From the NCBI GenBank assembly GCA_023423995.1, contig JAFAEL010000216.1:1-19875 (forward strand): a stretch of DNA of 19,875 bases, given 5' to 3'. This stretch comes from Pseudomonadota bacterium (GTDB lineage Bacteria > Pseudomonadota > Alphaproteobacteria > Rhizobiales > Beijerinckiaceae). Below the pieces are notes generated by a model. It was not told where the DNA came from, ran no database searches, and saw nothing but the letters and a program-made list of their open reading frames with translations. Shown here in pieces: positions 7,418-15,023 of the stretch. The position numbers and the translations under genes are program-made. The number at the start of each line of letters is the position of its first letter. The stretch's first letter is position 1.

Positions 7418-8427
7418 GCGCCGAGCCTCACGCGCGGGTCGATCAGGCCGTAGGTCAGGTCGATCAGGAGATTCAGGGCGATGTAGAGGATCGCCATCGT
7501 CAGCACGAACCCCTGCACGGGCGCGAAGTCCGACGCGATGAGGGCTTCCACCGCATACGAGCCGATCCCCGGCCAGGCGAAAACCTTCTCCACCAGCACG
7601 TTGGCGCCGAGCAGGAAGGAGAAGACCATGCCGAGCGTGGTCACGACCGGAAGCATGGCGTTGCGGAACGCATAGGTGAGGATGATCGTGCGGCCGCTGA
7701 GGCCGGAGGCCCGAGCCGTCCGCACGAATTCCGAGGAGAGCACCGCCAGCATCGAGGCGCGGGTGATCCTGGCGATGGGCGCGAGGGCGAAGATCGCGAG
7801 CGTGATGCCGGGCAGCAGGATCTGCGAGAGCGCTGCCCGGAAGGTCTCGAAGTCGCGCGCGAGCAGGCTGTCCACGAGGTAGAAGCCCGTCACGGTCGGG
7901 GGAGCGGAGAAGAAGATGTCGAGCCGCCCGAGCGGGGCCGGCGACCAGCCGAGCACGAAGTAGAACAGGTAGACGAGCAGCAAACCCGTGAAGAAGACGG
8001 GCAGCGACACACCCGCCGTGGCGACGATGCGGCAGAGATGGTCGATCATCGAGCCCTGCTTGACAGCGGCTGTGATGCCGAGCGGCACCGCGATCAGGAG
8101 CGAGAGGATGAGGCCGAACAGCGTCAGCTCGGCCGAGGCCGGCAGGCGCGAGGAGATGTCGGCCAGGACCGGCTGCCCGGTCGTGAGAGACTGGCCGAGA
8201 TTGGCCTTCGAGAGATCCGTCACGTAGCGGCCGAACTGCTCGGGCAGGGGCCAATCGAGGCCGAGCTGCCGCCGGATCTCCTCGATGGCCTGCGGGGTGG
8301 CGGCGGGACCCGCGAAATAGGCCGCCGTGTCGCCCGGCAGGACGCGGGTGAGCAGGAACGAGACCACGATCACGCCGATCAGCGCCGGGATCGTGGTGAG
8401 GAGCCGGTCGGTGAAGGTCCTCAGCAT
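7414..8427 (-). CDS. Dipeptide-type ABC transporter permease (DppB-like)
   Basis: Inner-membrane permease of 337 residues with the usual DppB layout. The N-terminal helix (LLTTIPALIGVIVVSFLLTR) is followed by a LPGD motif and a periplasmic part with IRRQLGLDWPL. Next come SLTTGQPV, a cluster of membrane helices, and the EAA coupling loop TARASGLSGRTIILTYAFRN. It ends in the characteristic LIDLTYGLIDPRVRL. The ATG at 8427 lies only nine bases after palindromic repeat copy B. No good Shine-Dalgarno sequence is visible between the two, so translation initiation may be weak or controlled by folding of the repeat. The stop overlaps the next permease gene. Confidence 0.95.
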   Translation of the reverse strand: MLRTFTDRLLTTIPALIGVIVVSFLLTRVLPGDTAAYFAGPAATPQAIEEIRRQLGLDWPLPEQFGRYVTDLSKANLGQSLTTGQPVLADISSRLPASAELTLFGLILSLLIAVPLGITAAVKQGSMIDHLCRIVATAGVSLPVFFTGLLLVYLFYFVLGWSPAPLGRLDIFFSAPPTVTGFYLVDSLLARDFETFRAALSQILLPGITLAIFALAPIARITRASMLAVLSSEFVRTARASGLSGRTIILTYAFRNAMLPVVTTLGMVFSFLLGANVLVEKVFAWPGIGSYAVEALIASDFAPVQGFVLTMAILYIALNLLIDLTYGLIDPRVRLGA

Positions 8428-8436
8428 GGCCGGGCC

Positions 8437-8538
8437 GTCATTCCGGGGCGCCGCGCAGCGTCGAACCCGGAACCCACGACTGGGCTCCGGAGCTTGATCA
8501 TGGGTTCCGGGCTCTCGCTTCGCGAGCCCCGGAATGAC
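8437..8538 (+). repeat. Palindromic repeat (copy B) between binding-protein and permease genes
   Basis: A 102-bp element with 12-bp perfect inverted ends (GTCATTCCGGGG / CCCCGGAATGAC) and inner inverted arms around GAACCCGGAACCCA / TGGGTTCCGGG. It fills most of the 127-bp gap between the second binding-protein stop (8555) and the dppB-like start (8427). Copy A, in inverted orientation, is at 5566-5669. In RNA it should fold into a long hairpin. By analogy with REP elements after malE in E. coli, it could protect upstream mRNA and lower permease expression. Confidence 0.92.
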
Positions 8539-8554
8539 AGGCGGTCCACCCCCC

Positions 8555-10147
8555 TCACCCTTTCGTCAGGTAGCGGAAATCGGGCTCGCGGCAGGGCTGA
8601 AACTGGTAGCCGCCGATCGTCTTCTGCATCGCCACGTCGTGCGTGGGCTGAGCGATCGGGATCAGCGGCACCTCGCGGGCCGCGAGCGAAACGAACTCAG
8701 CGACGCTCCTGTCGTATTCCGCCTTGTCCGCCGTGAAGCGTGCCGCGTCGACCAGCCTGTCGAGCGCCGGGTTCTGGTACGATGCGATGTTGAAGATCGA
8801 ATTCGCCCCGTGGAGCGTCCAGAACAGGTAGTAATCCGGGTAGTCGAGCCAGCCCGCGAACCGGTTGATCACCATCGGGTTCGTCTTCTTCGCGATTTCG
8901 GCGCGGAAATTCGAGCCCGGCACCTTGCTGATCTCGACCTTGATCCCGAGCGGCTCGAGCGCCTCCTTGATGAGGACCGCCATGGGTTCGACCACCGTGG
9001 CGTTGCCGGCGTCGAACATCAACGTGGTCGAAAACCCGCCCGGCGCCGCCGCGCTGGCCAGTTCCTTGGCCTTGGCGAGATCCGTCCGATAGGGGAAGGG
9101 CGTAGGCCACGCCGCCTTGGGGCTGGCCGGCCCGCCCGACATGTCGACGCCGCGGCCGAAGAGCGACGCCTGCAGGATTTTCTCGTAGGGCAGCACCCAG
9201 GCGACCGCCTGGCGCAGGCGCATGTCGGTGAACGGCCCGACCTGCGTGTTGAGGTAGAGCCCGTAGACGCCGTTCGGGATCGGCACGCCGACGACGTTCA
9301 CCTTCCCGGCATCGATCAGGTCCTTGAAATCCTTCGGCGGCAGCCCGTACGAGATGTCGGCATCGCCGCGCTCGATCAGCGCGCGGCGGGTGGACGGCGA
9401 GGCGATGTCGCGCGCGACGACGCGGCGGAGCGTCGGCAGCTTTCCCTGCGTCCAGGCATCGTTGCGGACATAGATCGTCTCGACGCCCGGCTTCCAGCTC
9501 TCGACCTTGAAGGCCCCGGATCCGGCGACGTTGTTCTTCAGCCAGTCCTTGGCCCAGGGATCGCCGCCCGAATTCTTGATGGCGAGCTCCGAGTCGAAGA
9601 CGAACGGGATCGTGACAGCCAGGTTCGGCATCGTCAGCTTGTCCTTGCGGATGAAGTCGATCCGGAAGGTCTTGTCGTCCACGACGACGAACTGCTCAGG
9701 CTTCTCCATCGAGCCGGCCGCCATCTGCGTGGTCGCGAAGCCGCCGATCGATACCGCGCGGTCGAGCGACCACTTCACGTCCTTGGCCGTCACGGCGCGA
9801 CCCGAGTGGAACTTGGCGTCGCGCAGCTTGAAGGTGCAGCTCATGCCATCGGAGGCGAGCTGCCAGCTTTCGGCGAGCTCGCCCTCGAGCTCCGTCATTG
9901 AGACCTGGTTGCCGCCGCCGGTCGGGATCGGCACCGGCTTGAAGCGCAGCAGCCGGTCATAGCAGTTCAGCGCGACGCCGTTCACCGGCTGCGAGGCGCC
10001 GATCCCCTGCATGTCGAGCGAGTTCGGCCCGTATTCCTGCACGAGGAGCAGGGTTTCGTTCCGGCTCGGCGCCTGGGCGGATGCGGAACGCGCGACGAAA
10101 GGTGCGGCGAGGCCGGCGGCAAGGGCGGTGCGGCGGGTGATGGTCAT
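8555..10147 (-). CDS. Peptide-family (SBP_bac_5) ABC transporter substrate-binding protein, Tat-exported, paralogue 2
   Basis: A periplasmic solute-binding protein of 530 residues in the DppA/OppA fold family. The N-terminus from the chosen ATG reads MTITRRTALAAGLAAPFVAR then SASAQA, a Tat-like signal peptide with a twin arginine and an Ala-x-Ala cleavage site. A GTG at 10189 would add 14 basic residues and is less likely. Family landmarks are NCYDRLL, GELAESW, TFKLRDAKFHSGRAVTAKDV, GSGAFKV, RRALIERGDADISYGLP and RLRQAVAWVLPYEKI. It is clearly paralogous to the protein encoded just upstream (shared WSLDRAVS.GGF, EKPEQFVVVDD, RGDADISY, GWLDYP). The gene is 167 bases downstream of paralogue 1 and followed by palindromic repeat B. 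The ligand is unknown; the atz neighbours suggest a small amide or ureido compound rather than a peptide. Confidence 0.93.
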   Translation of the reverse strand: MTITRRTALAAGLAAPFVARSASAQAPSRNETLLLVQEYGPNSLDMQGIGASQPVNGVALNCYDRLLRFKPVPIPTGGGNQVSMTELEGELAESWQLASDGMSCTFKLRDAKFHSGRAVTAKDVKWSLDRAVSIGGFATTQMAAGSMEKPEQFVVVDDKTFRIDFIRKDKLTMPNLAVTIPFVFDSELAIKNSGGDPWAKDWLKNNVAGSGAFKVESWKPGVETIYVRNDAWTQGKLPTLRRVVARDIASPSTRRALIERGDADISYGLPPKDFKDLIDAGKVNVVGVPIPNGVYGLYLNTQVGPFTDMRLRQAVAWVLPYEKILQASLFGRGVDMSGGPASPKAAWPTPFPYRTDLAKAKELASAAAPGGFSTTLMFDAGNATVVEPMAVLIKEALEPLGIKVEISKVPGSNFRAEIAKKTNPMVINRFAGWLDYPDYYLFWTLHGANSIFNIASYQNPALDRLVDAARFTADKAEYDRSVAEFVSLAAREVPLIPIAQPTHDVAMQKTIGGYQFQPCREPDFRYLTKG

Positions 10148-10314
10148 CGTTCGCTTTCGGCTTGATGCGCGTGGTGCGTCCTTCGACACGCATCGCTTTC
10201 GCGATGCTCCCCAGAGCGAGCGGTGGACATGCCACCCCTCGCGTTACACCGAGGAGGCCGGGTCAGCCGGCCGCGCCGAAGCACGCGGGCCGCGACACGC
10301 ACAACGTGTGCCGC
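10148..10314 (-). other. Hairpin-rich spacer between the two binding-protein genes
   Basis: This 167-base gap on the transcribed strand holds three short perfect inverted repeats: 10299-10311 (5-bp stem GCACA, just after the paralogue 1 stop), 10256-10272 (6-bp GC stem GGCCGG) and 10222-10236 (5-bp stem GGTGG). None has a T run. They might act as mRNA stabilisers or attenuators, but short GC stems arise easily here. No gene or clear promoter is seen. Confidence 0.3.
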
Positions 10315-11937
10315 TTATGATTTCGCGAGGGCGCGGTAATTGAGCCGGCGGTGGAACCAGTACTGGTAGCCGGACACGTTCTTCTGCATCGCCACGTTCA
10401 CGTAGGGCTGGAAGAGCGGGATGCGCGGCATGTCCGCGAAGGCGAGGTCGACGAAGCCGCGCACGCTCTTGTCGTAACCTGCCTCATCGCCGACCGCAGC
10501 GGCATTCCGAGCGCCCGCGATGAACCTGTCCATCTCCGAGCTCTGGTAGCTCATCGTGTTGAAGACGGAATTCGATCCGTCATAGCACCAGAAGAAGAAG
10601 TATTCCGGGTAGTCGAGCCAGCCGGAGAAGACGTTCGTGAAGAGCGGCATCTCCTTCTTGTTGAGCTCCGTGCGCCAGTTCGCGCCGGGGATCTTGTTGA
10701 TCACCGTCTTGATGCCGATCTGCGCGAGGCTTTCCTGGACGAGCACGCAGAGCGGTTCGTTCACGCCGGCGAAGCCGAGGTCGAAGGAGAGCGTCGTCTC
10801 GAAGCCGTTCGGGTGGCCGGCCTCCGCCAGGAGCTGCTTCGCCTTGGCGATGTCGGTGTCGTATCCGTGCGGCTGCGGCCAGGCGACCTTCGTCTCGCCG
10901 CCCTTTCGGCCGAACATCGGCTCGGCGAGGCCGAACATCACCGCATCCATGACCTTCTGGTAAGGTAGCGCATAGGCCACCGCCTGCCGGACCTTCGGGT
11001 TGTCGAAGGGCGGCTTCTTCACGTTCATGCCGATATACTGGATGCCGTTGGAATACGGCGTCGACACGATCGAGAGCTTCGCGTTGCCCTTCAGCTCCGC
11101 GAAGTCCTTGTTGGGCAGGTCGTAGGAGATATCGGCATCGCCGCGCTCGAGGAGCGCGCGCCGGTTGCCGGCCGACGGCACCATGCGCCAGATGATGCGC
11201 CGGACCTTGGGCAGGTCGCCGCCGACCCAGTTCTCGTTGCGCTCGAAGATCACCTCCGTGCCCGGCGTCCACTTGGTGACCTTGTAGGCGCCCGAGCCGA
11301 CTGTGTTCTGCTTGGTGTATTCGAGACCCCACGGGTCGGTCGGGGTCGCGTGTTTCTTCACGAGCTCGGAATTGACCACGCAAGGCACGATGACGGCGAG
11401 GTCCGGGATCGTGAGCCGGTCCTTGCGGATGAAGTCGACCCGGATTGTCCGGTCGTCGACGACCACGAACTGCTCTGGCTTCTCCAGCGAACCCGCCTTC
11501 ATCTGGAAGGTCGGGAAGCCTCCCACCGATACGGCCCGGTCGAGCGACCACTTCACGTCCTTCGCGGTCACGGGCGTGCCGTCCTGAAAAGTCGCGTTCT
11601 TCTTCAGCCGGAAGGTGACCGACATGTCGCCGGTCTTCATATCTTCGGCGAGTTCGGGCTTGAACTTGTCGCGGTCGTAATACGGGACGCCGTTCGGGCC
11701 GGTCTTCATCTCGTGGGAGATGAGCCGGTCGTAGCAGTTCCACGACGCCTCGTAGCCGGGCACGTTGGTGCCGACGCCGTGGATGTCGAGGTTGTTCGGC
11801 CCGCTCTCGGACACGATCAGCAGCGTCTCGGCGCGCGCCTGCGCCCGGGCGGGCGAGAACACGGCCGGGGCCGAGACCGAAGCGGCGGATAGTGCCGCGC
11901 TCGCGCTTGCCGACTTCAGAAATCCACGCCGATCCAT
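10315..11937 (-). CDS. Peptide-family (SBP_bac_5) ABC transporter substrate-binding protein, Tat-exported, paralogue 1
   Basis: First gene of the ABC/atz operon; 540 residues from the chosen ATG. The start gives MDRRGFLKSASASAALSAAS, a textbook twin-arginine signal (RRGFLK) with cleavage after FSPARAQA, so the protein is probably exported folded by Tat. An in-frame ATG at 11979 would put 14 residues before the signal and fall inside the operator region, so it is rejected. Family segments include NCYDRLI, PELAEDM, TFRLKKNATFQDGTPVTAKD, GSGAYKV, RRALLERGDADISYDLP and VRQAVAYALPYQKV. It shares long identical stretches with paralogue 2, which indicates a local duplication. Both probably dock on one permease pair and broaden the ligand range. 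The ligand is not identifiable from sequence. Confidence 0.93.
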   Translation of the reverse strand: MDRRGFLKSASASAALSAASVSAPAVFSPARAQARAETLLIVSESGPNNLDIHGVGTNVPGYEASWNCYDRLISHEMKTGPNGVPYYDRDKFKPELAEDMKTGDMSVTFRLKKNATFQDGTPVTAKDVKWSLDRAVSVGGFPTFQMKAGSLEKPEQFVVVDDRTIRVDFIRKDRLTIPDLAVIVPCVVNSELVKKHATPTDPWGLEYTKQNTVGSGAYKVTKWTPGTEVIFERNENWVGGDLPKVRRIIWRMVPSAGNRRALLERGDADISYDLPNKDFAELKGNAKLSIVSTPYSNGIQYIGMNVKKPPFDNPKVRQAVAYALPYQKVMDAVMFGLAEPMFGRKGGETKVAWPQPHGYDTDIAKAKQLLAEAGHPNGFETTLSFDLGFAGVNEPLCVLVQESLAQIGIKTVINKIPGANWRTELNKKEMPLFTNVFSGWLDYPEYFFFWCYDGSNSVFNTMSYQSSEMDRFIAGARNAAAVGDEAGYDKSVRGFVDLAFADMPRIPLFQPYVNVAMQKNVSGYQYWFHRRLNYRALAKS

Positions 11938-11979
11938 GCCGGGCCCCGCATGTTGTGTTGTATGGACAGCAACAATCAT

Positions 11980-12005
11980 GCATACAATTCAGCTGCAATG
12001 TATGC
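11980..12005. promoter_or_regulatory. 26-bp near-perfect palindrome, candidate operator of the divergent GntR regulator
   Basis: Outer arms GCATACA (11980-11986) and TGTATGC (11999-12005) are perfect inverted repeats, and 11 of 13 base pairs match across the whole 26 bases, with a CAGCTG centre. A third TGTAT half-site lies at 11959-11963. It sits 43 bases upstream of the first binding-protein start and about 100 bases upstream of the regulator start, in the only divergent promoter region of the window. FCD-type GntR proteins commonly bind AT-rich palindromes with TGTAT/ATACA-like halves. No convincing -35/-10 pair was assigned. Confidence 0.65.
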
Positions 12006-12104
12006 GCAAATGTTCGGCGGCGATGCTGAAAAGAATCGCCGTCGAGCGCTGCTTTCGTAAGCAGCGGGCCCGCGGCCCTCTGCTAGAGTCGCGCAGGGGA
12101 TGCG

Positions 12105-12794
12105 GTGGGCGGACAGGCAATCGTGACGCGAGCAGAGCGCTTGGCGGGCGAGATCGCGGACGCGATCCTGACGGGCGAACTCCCGCCCGGTTCACGGCTG
12201 GACGAGCAGGGGCTCGCCGCCCGCTACAGTGTCTCCCGCACGCCCGTGCGCGAGGCCCTGCGCCAGCTGGGCGCCTCGGGCCTGATCGAGATCCGGCCGC
12301 ACCGCGGCGCGACCGTCGCGCATGTCACTCACGCGCAGCTCGAGGAGCTCTTCGTCGCGATGGGCGAGATCGAGGCCACCTGCGCGCGTCTGGCCGCGAT
12401 GCGGATGACGCCGCTGGAACGTCGCAGGCTCGGCGCCCTCCACGACCACATGGCGGGGCTGGTGGAGGCGGATGACCGGGAAGGCTACGCCGAGGCCAAC
12501 GTCGCCTTTCACGGCGCCATCTATGCCGGCGCCCATAACGGCGTGATCGCCGACATCGCCCTGGGCCTGCGCAGGCGCCTCCTTCCGTACCGGCGGGCGC
12601 AGTTCCGCGCGCCCGGACGCCTGCCGCGGTCACATGCCGAGCACAGCGCGGTCGTCCGGTCGATCCTGGCCGGCGACGCGGCCGCCGCCCACGCCGCGAT
12701 GGGGGATCACGTCAGCCTCGTCGAGGATGCCTTCGAGCAGATGACCGGCGGCATCCGGCTCGGCCACGTCGACATTGTCTCCGACCTCAAGTGA
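12105..12794 (+). CDS. GntR family transcriptional regulator, FCD domain (FadR/VanR-type)
   Basis: A cytoplasmic DNA-binding regulator of 229 residues and the only plus-strand gene. Residues 10-75 form the winged helix: LPPGSRLDEQGLAARYSVSR, TPVREALRQL and the wing IRPHRGATV. Residues 78-210 are the ligand-sensing all-helical FCD domain, with the metal-binding histidines visible as H136 (AFHGAIY), H180 (AEHSAVV) and H202 (GDHVSLV). The usual Asp four residues before the first His is Asn132 here. The start taken is GTG at 12105, preceded by AGGGGA at good spacing; GTG at 12123 is an alternative. It is divergent from the ABC/atz operon with a shared 26-bp palindrome, so it probably controls that operon and itself. 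It is convergent with the TRAP/aldolase operon. Confidence 0.93.
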   Translation: MGGQAIVTRAERLAGEIADAILTGELPPGSRLDEQGLAARYSVSRTPVREALRQLGASGLIEIRPHRGATVAHVTHAQLEELFVAMGEIEATCARLAAMRMTPLERRRLGALHDHMAGLVEADDREGYAEANVAFHGAIYAGAHNGVIADIALGLRRRLLPYRRAQFRAPGRLPRSHAEHSAVVRSILAGDAAAAHAAMGDHVSLVEDAFEQMTGGIRLGHVDIVSDLK

Positions 12795-12816
12795 CCTGCT
12801 CGGCGCCAGCGGGACA

Positions 12817-12845
12817 GGACGCGCTTCGGCCGCCCAAGCGCGTCC
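12817..12845 (+). terminator. Perfect 10-bp-stem hairpin after the regulator gene, possible terminator
   Basis: GGACGCGCTT (12817-12826) and AAGCGCGTCC (12836-12845) form a perfect 10-bp stem with a 9-base loop, 22 bases after the regulator stop. There is no T run on either strand, so a classic intrinsic terminator is not certain. Its place between convergent genes fits a bidirectional stop or mRNA 3' end. Confidence 0.45.
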
Positions 12846-12918
12846 GGCTGCCGAAGGGTGCAAGCTTGCCGTGTTGTGAAGAGCGGACAGCCCGGGGCAG
12901 AACAGGCGGTGCTACGGA

Positions 12919-12938
12919 CGGGCGGCCGACGCCGCCCG
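12919..12938 (-). terminator. GC-rich hairpin just after the CitE-like gene, possible terminator
   Basis: CGGGCGGC (12919-12926) pairs with GCCGCCCG (12931-12938) across a CGAC loop, giving an 8-bp GC stem. Reading the minus strand, it begins five bases after the last codon of the CitE-like gene. No T run follows. It is a candidate for the operon's mRNA 3' end. Confidence 0.4.
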
Positions 12939-12942
12939 CCGC

Positions 12943-13836
12943 TCAGCCGGTCCGGGCCGAGTTGGAGAGGCCTTCCGCGCGAGCCAAGAGGTTGCGTGCC
13001 CGCTCCGCGACCGGACGGTCGATCATCGCACCCTCGTAGGTTGCCGCGCCGCGGCCTTCGCTGATCGCGACGTCCAGCGCCTCGATCACCCCCCGCGCCC
13101 AGGCGATCTCCACCTGGGAGGGAGCGAAGCCCTCGTTGAGGATCGGCACCTGCTTTGGATGGATGCAGAAGCCCCCCGTGAAGCCCATGTCGCGTGCCTG
13201 CGCGATCTTCGCCGCGAAAGCCGCCTCGTCGGCGAAATCCGCCACCGTTCCGACATAGCCGATCGGCTGGATACCTGCGTTTCGCGCGGCGACGACCGCC
13301 TGCGCGTTCGGAACGTAGAGCGTGTCGAAAGAGGGGCGCCCGCCAAGTGCGACCGCCAGGTCCTCGGCGCCCACTGTCATGCCGCACAATCGGGGATGCG
13401 CCGCCGCGATGGAAGGCATGTTGAGGAGGCCGTCGCAGGTCTCGATCATGGCGACCAGCCGGGTATGGCCGCGCGGCAATCCGCGCTCCTGCTCCACCTC
13501 GTCGAGGATCTCCGCGAGGGCCCTGACGTGACCGGCATCGGGAACCTTGGGCAAGGTCAGGCAGGACACATGCGGCCCGACGGACGCTTCGATGTCGGCG
13601 ATCGCCTGGCGCCACGGCCGATTGATGCGGACCACGACGGTCACCCCTTGTGCGGCGAGACGCTCGGCGGCCGCGGGGATGCTGCGTCGGGCCGCGTCCT
13701 TGAGAGCCTCGGGGATCGCGTCCTCCAGATCGATCTGGATCGCATCCGCCCGACGCTCGGCGGCCTTGGCCAGGAACCGTTCGTTCAGCGCCGGAACGAA
13801 CAGCATGGAGCGCCAGGAACTCGCCCCGGAGGTCAT
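12943..13836 (-). CDS. CitE-like acyl-CoA lyase (HpcH/HpaI superfamily; citrate/malyl/citramalyl-CoA lyase family)
   Basis: A TIM-barrel lyase of 297 residues that cleaves a 3-hydroxyacyl-CoA such as malyl-CoA or citramalyl-CoA into an acyl-CoA and a 2-oxo acid, with Mg2+. Visible family features are the N-terminal RSMLFVPALNERFLAKA, DAIQIDLEDAI, substrate-binding Arg70 (VVVRINRP), LTLPKV, metal-binding E132 (MIETCDG) and D159 (GAEDLAVALGG), and IHPKQVPILNEGF near the end. The ATG overlaps the CoA-transferase stop (ATGA, 13833-13836). The CoA-transferase partner makes acyl-CoA cleavage far more likely than a citrate lyase complex, because no citD/citF genes are present. The frame open up to 14622 is a shadow of the CoA-transferase gene. 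Exact substrate not determined. Confidence 0.9.
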   Translation of the reverse strand: MTSGASSWRSMLFVPALNERFLAKAAERRADAIQIDLEDAIPEALKDAARRSIPAAAERLAAQGVTVVVRINRPWRQAIADIEASVGPHVSCLTLPKVPDAGHVRALAEILDEVEQERGLPRGHTRLVAMIETCDGLLNMPSIAAAHPRLCGMTVGAEDLAVALGGRPSFDTLYVPNAQAVVAARNAGIQPIGYVGTVADFADEAAFAAKIAQARDMGFTGGFCIHPKQVPILNEGFAPSQVEIAWARGVIEALDVAISEGRGAATYEGAMIDRPVAERARNLLARAEGLSNSARTG

Positions 13837-15020
13837 CGCGTGGCTCCGTCCGCCATACCGAGCTCGCGGCGGATCTCGTCCGAGTGCTCCCCGAGCCGCG
13901 GGGCCGGCCGCCGGAACGGCTGCGCCACCGCCGAGAACCGCGGGATGATGTTCGGCATCGGCACCGTCTTCATGTCCTCGTCGGGCGCCTCGACCAGCGC
14001 TTCGCGGTCGAGCACGTAGGGATGGTCTATCAGGTCTGCCACCGAGCAAACCGGCCCGACCGTCACACCCGCCGCCTCGAACAGGGCGAGGTTCTCGGCC
14101 TGGCTGCGCTCGGCCACGAACCCGCCGATGATGGCGTCGAGCGTATCCCGGTTCCGCACGCGCGCTGCGTTGTCGGCAAAGCGCGGATCGCTCTTCAGCT
14201 CGGGCCGCCCGATCGTGTCGAGGATGCGCTCGGCCATGGACTGCATGGAGCCCGACATCGCGACATAGCCGCCATCCCGGCAGACGTAGACGTTGCGGGG
14301 AGCCGTGTGGGAGGACTGGTTCCCGGCGCGCATCGTCGGCTCCCCCGTGAGCCTGATGTGAGCCGCCTCGGCACCGATCATCGCGTGTATCGGCTCGAAG
14401 AGCGACAGATCGAGAACCTGTCCGGCTCCGCCATGCTCGACCGCCCGCAACGCGGCAAGTGTGGCGGCCGCGCCGTAGAGCCCGGCGATCATGTCGGCCA
14501 AAGCGAGCGGCGGCAGCGTCGGGGGCTTGTCCGGGTGGCCGTTCATGTAGGCCCAGCCCGACATGGCCTCCACCAGCGTGCCGAAGCCGGGCTTCTGGCG
14601 CCACGATCCGGTCTGCCCCCAACCCGAGACACGAAGGATGATGAGCCCCGGATTCCTGCCATGCAGGTCCTCGGGCCCCAATCCCCAGCGCTCCAGCGTG
14701 CCGGGAACGAAATTCTCGACCAGGACCTGAGCGGAATCGATCAGGCGCAGCAGGGTCTCGCGGCCGTCGGGCTCGTGGATGTCGAGCGCGATGCTGCGCT
14801 TGTTGCGTGCATAGACTTTCCAGAAGGTCTCGACGCCCTTCACGCGCCAGCTGCGTAGATCGTCCCCCTTCCCGGGACGCTCAACCTTGATGACGTCCGC
14901 GCCGTAATCGGCCAGCACGTGCGTGGTCATGTTGCCGGCGACGAGCCGCGAGAGATCGACGACCCGCACCCCGTCGAGCGGCCCTTTCGCGTCCGGCGCG
15001 TAGCTGATGGTCTTGCTCAT
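13833..15020 (-). CDS. Family III CoA-transferase (CaiB/BaiF/Frc type)
   Basis: A 395-residue enzyme that moves CoA from a donor thioester (often succinyl-CoA) to a carboxylic acid by way of an aspartyl anhydride. The catalytic Asp is D176 in PPLALADMIAGLYGAAAT. Other landmarks are the N-terminal PLDGVRVVDLSRLVAGN, ADYGADVIKVERPGKGDDLR, YARNKRSIALD and VLVENFVPGTLERWGLG, and the C-terminal APRLGEHSDEI. Length is normal. Its start follows the alcohol dehydrogenase stop by three bases, and its stop overlaps the lyase start. Together with the CitE-like lyase it forms an activation-and-cleavage pair like those for itaconate/citramalate or malate. No hydratase gene is present in the window, so a hydroxy acid rather than an enoate may be the direct substrate. 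Confidence 0.93.
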   Translation of the reverse strand: MSKTISYAPDAKGPLDGVRVVDLSRLVAGNMTTHVLADYGADVIKVERPGKGDDLRSWRVKGVETFWKVYARNKRSIALDIHEPDGRETLLRLIDSAQVLVENFVPGTLERWGLGPEDLHGRNPGLIILRVSGWGQTGSWRQKPGFGTLVEAMSGWAYMNGHPDKPPTLPPLALADMIAGLYGAAATLAALRAVEHGGAGQVLDLSLFEPIHAMIGAEAAHIRLTGEPTMRAGNQSSHTAPRNVYVCRDGGYVAMSGSMQSMAERILDTIGRPELKSDPRFADNAARVRNRDTLDAIIGGFVAERSQAENLALFEAAGVTVGPVCSVADLIDHPYVLDREALVEAPDEDMKTVPMPNIIPRFSAVAQPFRRPAPRLGEHSDEIRRELGMADGATR

Positions 15021-15023
15021 GTC

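Noticed and set aside
8437..8538. Repeat copy B as a transposon end or intrinsic terminator
   Set aside because: No transposase, no target duplication and no T run. The structure is a complete bounded palindromic unit shared with copy A.
7342..8736. A 464-codon plus-strand open frame containing VIPGRRAASNPEPTT
   Set aside because: It is antisense to the DppB-like gene. The recognisable segment is only the translation of palindromic repeat copy B, not protein homology.
12943..14622. A 559-residue fused CoA-transferase/lyase product
   Set aside because: The upstream part of that frame is out of frame with the CoA-transferase gene. The lyase has its own ATG in an ATGA overlap at 13833-13836.
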